DNA from: Mastigias papua
Taxonomy: Eukaryota > Cnidaria > Scyphozoa > Rhizostomeae > Mastigiidae
Length of the DNA stretch: 64,000 nt
Direction: 5' to 3'
NCBI GenBank assembly: GCA_964019165.1
Contig: OZ025267.1
Location: 15,619,029-15,683,028, forward strand
Below are positions 1 to 12,500 of this stretch, one piece after another. Numbering within the stretch: position 1 is the stretch's first letter; the number at the start of each line of letters is the position of its first letter. The position numbers and the translations under genes were made by a program. Below the pieces are notes generated by a model that was not told the origin of the DNA, searched no databases, and was given only the letters and a program-made list of their open reading frames with translations.

Positions 1-580
1 AAGCTGAACAAGAAAAGAGCCAATGCTATCTTTAATAGGGTGTCATGGAGCTCTAGTATAGATTAAGAAAACTCTACCATGAAATCAGTATCTTTGCCAG
101 CAAAGAAAAGAAAAACCAAGCACAGTAAAAATATTACCGAACTTGATTAAATATTGTGTTATGCCGTTGCCATCTTGATCAATTTTAACGAAATTTGCAT
201 AATCCATTGTAACTTGCTTCAGCAAAAAGTAACACCGATACAGTACAATGGATTGAAAAAGGAGTTTATACTCCGAAAGCTATAAGTGGGGTGTGACAAT
301 GATACAACAAAGAGCAGCCTACTGCCAAAAGTGTTTATTTCTATAATCCATCACTAATGCGAAAAGTCGTAGAAAGTAACCCTCAGCCAACTTTACTTTT
401 TGTTTCCCTATATCAGGGGTGTCAAAAGTTTCCGAAGTGAGGAAACCAAGAATGCCGGTGGCACTTGGCCCGAGAGCCGTAGCTTCGACATCCATGTCCT
501 GTAGCGATAGGCCTATTGTGATGATCAATAAAATATTCACTTTTACCAACAGTTTGTGTATCTGATCGGAATACAACATA

Positions 581-673
581 GCTGCCAAATGTTTGAGAGC
601 TCTGATCAGGTGTATTCTCTCCCAATCTAATCGACTAATAGACCTAATCAGTGGTCTCACACATTTGGCCGCT
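581..673. repeat. Foldback (hairpin) repeat, short copy
   Basis: The segment opens with GCCAAATGTTTGAGAGC and closes with the inverted form ending CACATTTGGC, so the ends can pair. It is a shortened, diverged copy of the element at 25041-25202. A right-arm-only copy lies at 1931-2007. It carries no coding sequence, and a non-autonomous foldback DNA transposon is the likely nature. Confidence 0.55.
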
Positions 674-1930
674 TTGCTGATGAATATGCATCCCCTGAAA
701 TTATGTCATCCCAAAACTTATGTCTCAGCAATTCAATGAAAATGGGTTGGTAAAAGAGGTTTGCAGCAAGAGGAAAAGCATTGAGAAACAAAAAGGTTCA
801 CGAGGGTGAGTCACTTCATCATAACAGCATTGTTTTATTGAACTGTGGAAAGAAACAAACAGATTCATCTGGGAAATGAAGAATCTCTTTCTACAAAGAT
901 AATGATGACTAAGCGATGGTCAAAACAAAACGCTGAGAGTGAAATTAAAGCACGGGAAAAGACATACAGGTGGGCGTTACTGAGTGTCATGGTACAAGGG
1001 CGTTTAATGGAGACTCTAATAGATAGCTAAACCAATATAAAAATCCAATAAGCTTTGGAAAACACTAATAATTTCTTATGTCCAGTTTCCAAAACACTTC
1101 AGTGGATTAAAGTTTTTTAAATTACGCGAGCTAGGCATGAACGGCAATTACGCTTATTCTGCATCCGCTTGAAATCAACCAGTTTGTTTTCATTATAACT
1201 AGCTTATGTCGGTAATATAACCCAAAGGAGTTCCTTTTTACGCCCGGGCCCTTCTTAATTGCTAGCTTATTCGGCTACAGATTGGCTATTCCAGAACAAT
1301 ACCAACCATGCTCGCCCTTCATGATTGGTGCAATTAAATTCACAACTGGGTTTATAGTGTGGTAGGTTCATATCCACCATCGGGCTGACGTTGTATATTC
1401 TATAGAGAATTCGTCAACAAGGAATTTATCTACAACACCGTGAAGAAATTTATAACTATATAAACTTATATATTGGAAAATGACAGGTGTCAATAACGTT
1501 CGAAGATCACAATTGTAAATTAAATCCACAAACAGAATCACTGTAAAAGAGGATATTTCCTTTATGTCAAAAACACTTGTTCGCCCTGGTATGTTCTTCA
1601 CTCGGGGACACTATGTGAGGCCTAGCTATTGTTCATATTGTTCAGCTCGCATTAAATAAGGTTGATAATCATGATAAACGATAGCAAAGAAAGCCATGGA
1701 TTTGGTAGGTATAAAAAGTATCATTGAAACTATTATCAAGAGTAATTATAAGTGGCACTGAGATCAAGCTACTACATCTGTCGATGCAATAAATACGGAA
1801 CGAACCCAGAGCTGATGAACGTCTGCTAGCTGGAAGCTGAGTTTAATTCAATGGACACAACTATTATCTAACTATTGAAAACTTAATTTACAATCATCAT
1901 GCAAAATGGGCCTAGTCTTAACAGGTGTGA

Positions 1931-2007
1931 TCAGAATTCTGTATGATGATTGGCCAATAAGGTTTGGGAGAAGATAGACCTGGCCGGGTTCTCATACATT
2001 TGGCAGT
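1931..2007. repeat. Foldback repeat, right arm only
   Basis: This segment shares the run tgatgattggccaataaggt and the end acatttggcag with the right arm of the hairpin repeat at 25133-25202. No left arm is visible beside it, so it looks like a truncated copy. It adjoins the inverted-repeat element at 2021-2479. Confidence 0.5.
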
Positions 2008-2020
2008 TATTCTACATCGC

Positions 2021-2479
2021 ACTCCCGCTTATCCGAACGGTCTGACCTAAATGGATTTGAAAGTCGTTCGGATAAGCCAAAATACCGAACAAGCGGGCGG
2101 ATGTCTCTTCTATAGCTTAGGGGTCATACAATACTTATTTCACGCTAAAACTGCAAAAAATTGGCCCTATCCCCCTTGTCATGCAACCGTCACGCCCGCC
2201 TCTAAAGCCTTAGCCCACTTTCCTCTATGATTGAAGCAAATAAATAGTACAGTAAACTTAAGAGTAACTTATATGCAAACAGTATAACCGTAGTTTTTAA
2301 GAATATGAACAAAGTATACACGAAGCACTACAAAACATTTCGTGGTTTCTTTGGTTTTAAATGTGCATGTTCCCTTCTCATCATAAATTGAGAGTGTGTT
2401 TGTGAGACATATGTTGAAACAAAACAGATATTTTTCCATTCGGGGCATTCGGATAAGCGAGATTTGGATAAGCGGGAGT
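2021..2479. mobile_element. MITE-like element, TIR ACTCCCGCTTATCC
   Basis: The left end ACTCCCGCTTATCCGAA at 2021-2037 is matched in reverse complement by GGATAAGCGGGAGT at 2466-2479. Further inward, additional TTCGGATAAGC-type motifs occur in both orientations. The roughly 460-bp interior has no credible open frame. This is the layout of a non-autonomous DNA transposon; the superfamily cannot be decided from the ends alone. Confidence 0.6.
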
Positions 2480-5417
2480 GTACTGTATCATGTAAATTTC
2501 TTTTGATGACTTCAGAGATGATTGCTTTAAAAAATTAAAGCTATATTGTTCCTTCGTAACCGATTGTTGCAATGACTATTATAAAATAGAATTCTTTAAC
2601 ATTTCCATGAGCTGCCTATTTAGTCATCAGACTCCTTTCTCTGATCTACTATTATCATCTGCACAGCATATTATATACTTTGAATGAGAAACAAGTCATG
2701 GTGCCACCCCTAGTTTCTCTGCCATTGAGTATACTAATCATTATTGTTAACATCTGTTCTGTACTGTACTATATATAGTATGTGTCTTTCTTTAATTTTC
2801 TTATTCTTTTCTTTTATTACCCAGCACTGGATGCCAGTCAGATACAGATTACCTGTTAGTGAGATTTGTATTTGTAGACTTTTAAACATCATATGAGATG
2901 AAGTTTGAAAAAAATAAGTTAGTATTCTGTGATGAAGAACACCACAATCAATTCTAATATGATCTAATAAACCTGATTTGCTACATCTGTAAAAAGGTTG
3001 TTTTGAGTGGTGGTGACTGTGGGACATGTTACAATATCCTTACAGGTTGCCTTTACTTTGACAAACAATTACAGATGAGGCAAACACCATGCAGTCCCCT
3101 AACTTTATAGCCTTCTAACACCCATGAGTATCAATGATAGATAAAACTGATAATGTTGCTTTCTAGATACTATCACTAAAAGTTTTACCATCACTGTCAT
3201 TATTATTATCATTATTTCACCACTGGATGGTCACAATATTGGGAATAGAGCATAAAAATCACTATAAATAAAATTACTAACATTATAACTACATGCAGCC
3301 ATGATGTATCTGCCTCTACCCAAGAACTACTTATGGACCAATCCCAATGACTGGAATTTAATTAATATACATTACATTCTCTTCAATGTATAGAAATGGC
3401 AGTATCACATGGCACACTACCCTATACAGTGAGATAAGTGATTGTAAACAAAGATACAATAATCCCTGTCCCAATATATTTTTCATGCCTGTTGAACGTC
3501 AAGGAGACATAATTCCTGAGAAATTCCAAACCAATATGAGCTGGTGTGATCAGGGCTTTTCAGGAATTTCCCATCCTATACATTCTAATAAGACACTGAC
3601 AACATGCAAAATCTGAGGGGCCAGCTTGGAAGTCTAGATGAGCTATCATTGTGGCTGCATAATTATCATGATGACTAAAGTATTAATATTGATTCAAGAA
3701 TTTCGTGGAATCACACAAAACATAATTCACAATATCACTCGAAATATTCACCAGACAATAGCACATTGGTCATTTTATGCTGTGCTAATGAGATATATAT
3801 GGCATCAGCCATTCTGTAGAAACATGCTGCTTCACCTGTCTTACCCACCCACTACCTTTTGCATATTTGCCAGATGTGTACATGGTATGCTCAAGTACAT
3901 TACTGTATACAATTCTAGCACTTTGGATATCTGCCAAGAAGTCTACAAATTCAAGCTGTATTTTAAAGATCTCCTAAGCATAGATGTCTGTCTCTAAAGA
4001 TAATAACATGCATCAATGTACCACACACATTCAAACCAATATGTAATATTCTCAGAATATCTTTTCTCCGGTCTTTTATCCTCAGTATAGTAAAGAAACA
4101 ATTTGAGAACCAAGCAACAAACTCAAATCAAGTTATATCTCTGGAAATTGAAGTAGATGAATCCTTCTAGATTTAAGACAGCAGTACTTTAGAAAGAAGC
4201 AACCCTGAAAACTCCCTCTAACAATTCAATGTACCTTAGACACCTCTTTTCTTATTTTATGGAATATTGCGCCAGTTGGAAGATTAAAAAGGAGTTCAAG
4301 ATTTGTCATCAAGATTCTGCAGTTTCTAGCATCTTTAAAAATCCATGTAAAATAAAATTGGACTTTTGCACCCAGCCCCTTGCTACTCCTAAGTCCCAAA
4401 TATGCATTTCCCATCTGATTTTTTTCAGAAGAAATTTCTGATCCCCACTACAATTGGGACCCAACACCACTCAAATTTGCAATTACTTTTAGAGAAACTA
4501 CAAAAGGTAAGTTACAGAGTTTGGGTTTTTATAATTTGAATGTGTAAGCAGTGAAATGTGTATGCAGTGGGAATCTACTTGCTTGTGATGAAATAACCAA
4601 CACAGTACAACACTACAAATCAAACTCCCTTTCTTTGCTTTGTAATTGTTATCAACTCCAGAAGAATTGAATTAACTGTAAAAAGTATCACACCTAGACT
4701 CATAATATCATGATAGACTTTGAGACAAACACTCAATCCATAATTAGGAGCACGTTATTTAAAAAGTGCAGAGGACAAGAAATCAGAAAGATATCAAAGA
4801 GAAATCAAAGCACTGCCTGTCATACAGCCGGGTACTTCTTAAACTCAAAAGCACAAGGTAAGAGGATGAAAGGGCATATAATCTAGTGCCTATAGATAGA
4901 AGGTGTCAGATAGCAAAAATTGTGAATAAAGCGTAAAAAACAATCATGATCGATACAAAAGTGACAGTTCTAAGCTACTGATAGATGTTCAGAAAGGGAG
5001 GAGGCTGACATATTATAGAGTCTACAAAAGAAATAGCTGGCAAGCTATTGTACCACTTCTGTGAATCAGCTAAGCTCTGCTGCAACTTTTGAGAGAGTAC
5101 TATAGAATGCTAAGAATGCTATTGGTTGAAGCCCTTTCTAGCAGACCTCAGGCTAGGCCTTTCATATATTGAATGATTCTATCACGCATATGCACAAGAA
5201 AATATTGTGTATGGTAATTGTTAAACCGACTCTAATAGCATTCTACACACTGTCAACTGAATGACTGGTGATGAAACCCTTTAGAACACAAGATGACATC
5301 ACCACCTTTAAGGTTCTGTGCCGTGACACGAAGTGATGACATTGAAGCGCCATGTACACAACCTGCTTTCAGACATACTTCACACCTAATCGTAAACAGA
5401 CAAAACAAACAGCTTAC

Positions 5418-5558
5418 CCTTTTGACGAACAAATCTGTCCCAAATTCACTTCCTCCACTAATAGTAAAACCCCACGGCGGTCCACCATTCATGACAATTT
5501 CAATTAATTCTTCGTTACGGTCGTTTTTTTCGGTTTCCACTCCTGCACTTTCTTCCAT
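5418..5558 (-). CDS. PDZ-domain protein, first coding exon (partial)
   Basis: This exon encodes 47 residues beginning MEESAGVETEK and ending at a donor GTAAG (AAA AGG|GTAAGC), phase 0. Residues 18-46 form the first strands of a PDZ domain. The carboxylate-binding loop is PWGF (residues 28-31), followed by TISGG and, after a loop, the strand DLFVKR. The PWGF loop and following GG resemble the N-terminal PDZ of Shroom, synaptopodin-2 and PDLIM proteins, which bind actin-associated partners through C-terminal peptides; this assignment is inference from one third of a domain. The remaining exons should lie at lower coordinates on the minus strand, in the first 5.4 kb or outside the window. The frame stays open past the donor for about 54 more codons. 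Confidence 0.7.
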
Positions 5559-6397
5559 CTTGATCTTCTTTTGTACTAAAAGCCTCAGCTAGCCACCGAT
5601 TAACTCAACTGTTATTCCTACTTAACCAGCATGGTTCTGTAAATACGTTTTGTTAATCCTAAGTGGCGCAATGTATTTCAAAGTGTTCCAATTGAAATAA
5701 CGAATTTCGTATGAAACCTGGGCCTAAGTTTGGATTAATTAATTCAGATCCGGGTTGTTATTTAAAATGCAATGCATAGGTTTCTTTGGCATTTGCTCCT
5801 CCGCAAGTAGCCTTCAAGATTATAAACCAAACCTGTTGCAGCATGAAAATGTTCATTGCAGGAGTGAAAATCAATCTAGAATGCACACGTTATCAGTTTC
5901 ACCCTCATATTGAACCTCTTACTGACACTTTTGATTTATCATGTGGCTACCTTAGCATGCAAGTCACAAAAGCAAATAAGGAACGGCAGATTTGAAAATC
6001 CGGTGTAAATATGTCTTAATTTTAGCTACTTTGCTGAGCCAGCAACTCCGTCACTTGGTCATCTTTATGATGTCCACTCCTATATACAAGGGTGAAGGTG
6101 GAATTTAAATTTAGGGGGCGCAAACTGTTTCCTCGAATCACTGATCTGTTCCCTGGACGAGTACTTCTCTAGCCATATTGAGCTACAACAAGTGGACCTT
6201 TAACATGCTAACTAGCGGGGAATTTCCCCACCCGGTCCTTAAAATTTCTCCATTAATTGGCCAATAATCCCCCAAATTGCAAGTAATTTTCTGTTTTAAG
6301 TTGGTTTCAAAATTGGTTTTACATATTCTATGTATAATGCTAAAGTGTCGAATTACCTTTTATTTCCTTGAAAAGTCTGTTGGCACTACTGAACTTC

Positions 6398-6497
6398 ACT
6401 ATGGCACGAAAAAGAGGGAACATTCTTTTAGCATACTGATAGCTTTTTCATCCGACACTCATCAGAGTATGAAACATCGGATAACGACCGAAATTTT
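6398..6497 (+). repeat. Structured dispersed repeat, copy 1
   Basis: About 100 bp match, in reverse orientation, the segment at 49418-49505. The shared core contains ATCCGA...TCGGAT arms around an ACTC-ATCA-GAGT hairpin and a GAAAC motif. The second copy has ATCCGAC/GTCGGAT arms and ACTC-GTCA-GAGT, so pairing is kept while bases differ. The nature of the repeat is unknown. Confidence 0.5.
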
Positions 6498-8778
6498 ACT
6501 TCCTTCGTCTCATAACTATAAATCAATGTCTGCTTGTTTCTTGCACTAAATAAAGCGAGATAACCAAATTCTTGGAAAAACTCTATGACAAATCCTCCAA
6601 GCCCCTAGGTTGTGACGTCCCTGAATGTCAATCCTCACCAGTGAAAACTCCGTAAAAGCTCCTCTGGTTCAGATATTTCCGGGAAAAACTATTGTTTTTG
6701 TTTTTCGGGACTGTTCAATAACGAGACTTCTCCTTTTTGAACTAACCATTCCCATCATCACACTTTGTCACACTTGTTCCCAAGACCCCCTTACGTTGCG
6801 TCCAGCTTAGCACAAACACCCCCTCCCGATGCAAAATAAAATTTAGTAGAAAGTTAGGAAAAGAAGTGAAGAAACCTCATTCTTCCTTAATGTCTTTTTC
6901 AACTACACGCCTTTTATTTTATAAGGAACCTAGTTCAAGGCCTAGTTCCAAAAGTTCCTTATATTAGTACCTGAAATGATCAAACAGTAGTATTAAAAGT
7001 TCCATAATAGTTCCTTAATTGTCACTGCACATTTAGTGCCATAAAAATCGTACAGACATAAGTAAAACACTGAGATTCTGAATTTTGCTTTTTAAGTTTG
7101 CTGTAACTTAAGGTGAAACAAACATATAAGGTAGGAAAAGTGTTTTATGAATGTTAAAGCATAATGTCAAAGTATACAAGCAAAAAGCATGCTCAATAAA
7201 ACACTGATGAATGTAAACAGCTTCCTGATTCTTGGCTGCTTGCTGTTATAAAAATTGTTCAAATTGAAATGTTCTTAAGGGAATTTTCCTTTAGTGGTGT
7301 AAGTTCTTTAAACATTTTGGCATTCTACATGTAGGTTCCTTACATGAGTGGTCCCGGGGGTCTCCTATAAAAAACAAGAGTATAGTAAGTGTCAAAAGTG
7401 AAATAACTTCGATTTAAGATTAAAGCACTGTCTACTCTTCAATGTAGGAAGGGAGAGGAATAAATAAAAGCCATAAGACAAGGTTTCATTCGGCAACCTG
7501 ATTAATTTAGGCTCTGCGCTGAGTGTTGGACTTCCCTAAGTATACACAGCTTCTCATTAGAACTTTTTTACTAGCGCTACGTACTTGAATCAAATATAAA
7601 CTACCCCCTAATTTACTGTCGTGGAGAGTCACGAAAAACATGTTGAATCATCTACCTCCAAAGCGTGACATAATTATTGAACAAGCCCTTATAAATTCAT
7701 CAAATGAAGTTGATTTCTACCCAAATGGGGAGGATTGCAGCGTCCCTTGCCCCACCTCCTTCGTCTATGTCTGTATACAATGTGCTAGGTCTGACAGAGA
7801 ATGGTTGGCTAGAAGGACTCTTCTGGGTTCTGCTATCTGAACTTGTTTATCGTTAATGTTTAGACCAACACCCATAACTCCAAGCTGTTATTTCACATTT
7901 CTCATGGCCATCAGCATTTCCATTGTAAATCCCCTCAGTCACACTCAGCTACAAAGAACTGTGGCTTTTATGTCTGCAATGTAGAATGTCCTGCGTAAAG
8001 TTGACGAAGCTTGAATCGTTGGAAACGAAACTTGATCTGTCCATGTAAAATTCATGGAAGTGTAATAAGTAATGAAATCTTCAAAGCCTGTTTTTCTTTG
8101 AATTTATAACCTTGAGAGACAATGTCTCTTCCTGAGACCTGTCGAGAAAAGCTTTTTGTCAAACTTTGGCTTTTTCTAGGTTTCTTTGAAAACCCCAAAC
8201 CTAACCCTTCTAAATCATAGCGTATTAGGGACAAGTCATTATCTATGCAAAGTAGGGAGGCAGTGGGAAATTTTTTCAAGCAGTTAATTTATTGACCCAT
8301 TAATATCACTCAATCAATCAGAGATTCGACGTCTCCCTTATGCTTCTATAATATATTCATGACCCACCCCAAAACAAAGGCATCAGTTTAGTTTCTCCTG
8401 TTCTTGTCAAAGCAAAGCCTGGAGAGGATAGTTATTCAGTGAAGAGCACTCTGTTGCAATGCATAAATCAAATGAAATATTGTTCATTGAGTACATTTTA
8501 ATGTAAGCACAAGACACTGAGGCATGGATTTTAAGTATTAAAGGTAATGTATAATTGCCTGTGAGCTTAAAGTAACAAAAAGTCCAGCTGAAAAGTTGGA
8601 AGGCAACCAAACAAAAACAATGACAATGGTGGCAATGAAAGGCTACTGTGACGGCGCCTTCACTGTGCTTTAAACTTTATAAGTGTAAAGTTTTGTACTA
8701 ACATATTAAAAGAAAATTAAACCATTAGTACTTGTGTGATCCCCCTTTGAAAGACAAAAACTTTTGTGGCCCTGTACG

Positions 8779-9230
8779 GGATCATTCAAAAAGTATGTAA
8801 CGGAAAAAATTGTCATATTGGCCCCAACCGCTATATAACAGCTTGTCACACTCAAGCTGATACCCCTCTTTTTACATAACATTCTGGCATGAAACCCCCC
8901 CCCCCCCTCCTCAACACCATCCTCACATTTTTTAGAAGAATATATGCTAGAAGAGCATTAACTTAAGTCTCAAATTCCCTGAAATTTAAGAATAACTGGG
9001 GATAATGCACGATTCAAGCTCCATAAGGTCTCAAACGCTTTCTTTATTTTAGTATTTTTAGGAAGCATCCATCAAAAAGTGGAAAAGTAAAAGCATTGCA
9101 CTAAAATTTTGGTGTTACGTAACAAAAGTAATTTGATGCCCCCACCCTATATATTGTTCATAACAGTTTGTCATAAAATTGACACATACTCACCCTCCCC
9201 CTACCGTTACCTACCTTTTTTAATGGCTCC
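8779..9230. mobile_element. MITE-like element with CATTCAAAAA...TAAC ends
   Basis: The left end reads GATCATTCAAAAAGTATGTA and the right end is its diverged reverse complement (gttacctacctttttt, then aatggctcc). Pyrimidine-rich runs of CCCC lie just inside both ends. The end type matches the better preserved element at 29261-29803. No open frame is seen inside. It is interpreted as a non-autonomous DNA transposon. Confidence 0.5.
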
Positions 9231-9546
9231 ACCTGTATAATTTCATCTGGTACATCATTAATAATCACTTGTCCCTTAGGGAATATTGAACAGCACTCTA
9301 GAATCCACAGCTGTAAATAAACAACAAGCTCTTGTCAGAAAGAGGGACTTGAAACAAGAAAAACCGTTAAAGTTCAGTTTCATGTATACTTTTCATCAGG
9401 GGTCTTTTGAAAGTGGAAAGCAGATCATTGCCGACGTTTTCCGCTGCGAGTATCGTCGACGCCTTCGGCACTTCTATATCATTGATAATAATTTTCAGAG
9501 TATGAAAGCGAGGTTGGAAAAGGCGGGAAAGATAATAACAAACAAA

Positions 9547-12500
9547 ATGGAGGAAACATTGGTCGAAACACTTCAAGTTCATCGACTTGATGAAAAGGAA
9601 CAAGATGTCAATAATAGTGTTGAGAGCTCTTCTCAAAGCCTATCTCATAAAAGAACCGACTATTTGGAATGGCCTGATTACTTCATGGCTGTTGCTTTTT
9701 TGTCAGCACAACGAAGCAAAGACCCTTCCTCGCAAGTTGGAGCTTGCATCGTAAATCAAGAAAAACGAATCGTTGGTATTGGTTACAATGGAATGCCAAC
9801 AGGATGCAGTGATGATCTGATGCCATGGAACCGAGAGGGTGAATCAATTTTAGACACAAAACATGCATATGGTATTTGAAACTTTTTTTGTAAGAAAAGT
9901 TCTAATTTCCCTTGAGCCGGACTGCAGAGTATGGCCTTTTTCGTTTAATATCCCGAGTGTACACGAGCAAAACGTCAGATGTGCAAGTGCACACTTAGCT
10001 TCAGGTGTTCACTTTAAGTGTTCACTTGACATTTTAGCTTGCAAAATTACTTGGCATTAAAATTGCTGGAAAGTATTTGCCATTAATATTCAGCTTAAGT
10101 AATTGCACCACCTCTTACCGCGTCCTTCAGCAACCCCCCACATCCACCTTCAAGTGTACAGTATCTTAAGGGAAGACATCTTTTGAGTGTGCACCTGCCT
10201 AACTCTGCAGTCTAGCACAAGGGAGAAGAACTGGTTTCATTTTTCAATTTATGAGAGCAAATTTTCGCCCTTTTACTAATTGCTGCGCACAACGGGCGGA
10301 TTTTACGTTATCTATCCAATCTATTAGTTTTGGTTATTTTAGTTATGCCCACTCTATGCTATTTATTTCTATTGTTGACCTTCTGTGGGCATAAATTTTA
10401 ACCTTATATCTTTTTCAAACAACATGAAAAACTTTTATTCTGGTAGTGGGCTACCACCTAATACTTTATCATACCCAGCTTTGATTTTAATACTTTCTAT
10501 CATAGGTAATAAACATCATTGTCAATTTTGATTCTATCCATAGATAGTGAGGGCATAGTTTATGAATTTTTTTGAATTTTATATTAACTCTTTGGTGAAT
10601 TTATACTTGTATATGACACTACAGGGTGTCCACTGAGTTGAAGTTGAAATTCCAGCCCAAGTTTCAGAAAAACGTGATCTTTTTCCAGCCTTTTGGTCAG
10701 AAAAAGCACATTGTTTTCCAGCCATACTATGAATTTTGATAGGAAATTCCAGCCATTGAAATTGCAGTCCGATTATTATCAGAAAGTACTGCGTGGCCAT
10801 AAATTTCCAATACACTGGAATTTCCTGTATAAAGTAAATTTCTTCGAGTAAACCACCCCCGGAGGGTAAGAATCTCTAGGAGCACTTCCACTCAGTCATA
10901 ACTACAAAGGTAGAAAGTTGTGAAAACAACAGAAAGTGAAACATTTGCTAGACATCTTGTTTGTGGGCGGGAACTTTGACCTTTCAGAACTTTACAGCAT
11001 AATTGACTGCAATTGCATTGTTAAAAAAGATGAGTAAAAACTGTAATTAGACCCAAAAATCTAAATTCCAGCTTTTCCAGCCAAAGTAGGAGAAAACCAT
11101 ATGGTTTTACAGCTTTTCCAACCAAATTCTGAAAAAGGCCCATTTTCCAGCTTTTCCAGCTATTCCAGCTTTTCCAGCCAGAGTGGACACCATGCACTAC
11201 TAAGTTATATCACCAAGTTTAAAATTAAATTCTAGAATATTTAGTATAGATGACCCCTAGAATGGTGTGAATTGTATCACAACTATCAATCATGGCTGAT
11301 GTATTAAATCCCATTGCACTTGTAACCCTACTATAAATTCTCTATTAAGCTTCCCAGAAGTTGTGTTCTTCAAGCACTTTAGAAGGGGCTTAATTGAGAG
11401 GGGGACTTAATACATTTTTGAACTGTGAAAATATTCCTTAAAACATGTATATTTTAGGGGTCTTTATAAATAACATGATCATCTTCATCAATTAGTACCA
11501 TTTCTATTTGCACCCCATTAATGTTTGGACATGATTTTGACGTTTGTGTTGAGCACACATGAATGTCATCAAGGCCACAGTTTATGCATTTTATCAACAT
11601 CCATTATTTGTAGCAGTATTCACATTTTTGAGGGGGCTTACTAGAGAGGGGGACTTAATACATTTTTGGTTTTACAGAGGAAAGATAATTAGAGAGGGGG
11701 GCTTAATTTAGAGGGGGGCTAAAAAGTGAAATTATGTTATAAAACAAGGCAAGTGGTCCAAGCAGAGAGTTGTATGTAGCCCCTAAAATTTAAGCTTTGT
11801 ATTTTAGTTTGCCATGCAGAAATGAATGCAATACTGAATAAGAACTCAGCAGATGTAAAGAACTGCACAATTTATGTTGCACTGTTTCCTTGCAATGAAT
11901 GTGCCAAACTGATAATCCAGTCAGGGATAAAGGAAGTTGTTTACTTTAGTGACAAATATCATGATCGTCCAGAAATGAAAGCTGCCAAAAGAATGTTTGA
12001 CATTGCTAGAATAAAATACTGGTAAGAAAGATCCTATAATAAATTTGGAGATATTAGAAATGTAGGTTATATGTCTAGCTTTACATATGTCTAGAGTTTG
12101 CAGGACTTCATAGAGTCCACATATTGGTTTGAAGATCTTAGAGCCTTTGTCATCTCCATTGCAGTCAATCTTTGCTAACATAATCTGTACACCAGACCAT
12201 GTGGGTGTAGGGTGTCACTCCCACTATTTTTAAAGAAACCATCAGTAGTTTTTTAGCTCATCAGTAAAAGTTGGTGAAATGATCATGGCTTGTCAGTAAT
12301 TAAGGTGCCTTGTTGGTAAGTAGGATGCTCTACTCAAACCTGTCAGGAAATTTTAGTTGCCAGACCCCTGCCCAAAAGTCCTGCAAAACACCACTGCACC
12401 AAACAGCTCTAAAGATAAAAAAGATTGGAAATCCCCCAAGAAAGTTACCTCAAAACTAAAAACTTTGTGTTTGAATTGCAGGAAAGTATTCATAAAAATG

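Larger units (their letters stand above)
1..5417. other. Repeat-bearing DNA, no confirmed exon
   Basis: No exon could be recognised on either strand, although the minus-strand PDZ gene that starts at 5558 should continue into or through this stretch. Visible contents are foldback-element copies around 581-673 and 1931-2007 and an inverted-repeat element at 2021-2479. Open frames here, such as the 113-codon minus frame at 319-660, overlap the repeats and have no recognisable domain. The rest looks like intron or intergenic DNA. Confidence 0.5.
5559..9546. other. Intergenic DNA between PDZ exon and DCTD
   Basis: This contains the 5' flank of the minus-strand PDZ gene and the upstream region of DCTD. 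No exon is recognisable. It holds one copy of a structured repeat near 6400-6500 and a MITE-like element at 8779-9230, including a short poly-C run near 8889. The DCTD reading frame is open upstream from 9286 but shows no family similarity before about codon 30 of the call starting at 9547. Confidence 0.5.

Noticed and set aside
319..660. 113-codon minus-strand frame
   Set aside because: It runs through the foldback repeat copy at 581-673, has no domain, and cannot be tied in phase to the PDZ exon.
4226..4441. Possible continuation exon of the PDZ gene
   Set aside because: Both strands are open, but neither translation continues the PDZ fold and no acceptor in phase 0 gives a PDZ-like sequence.
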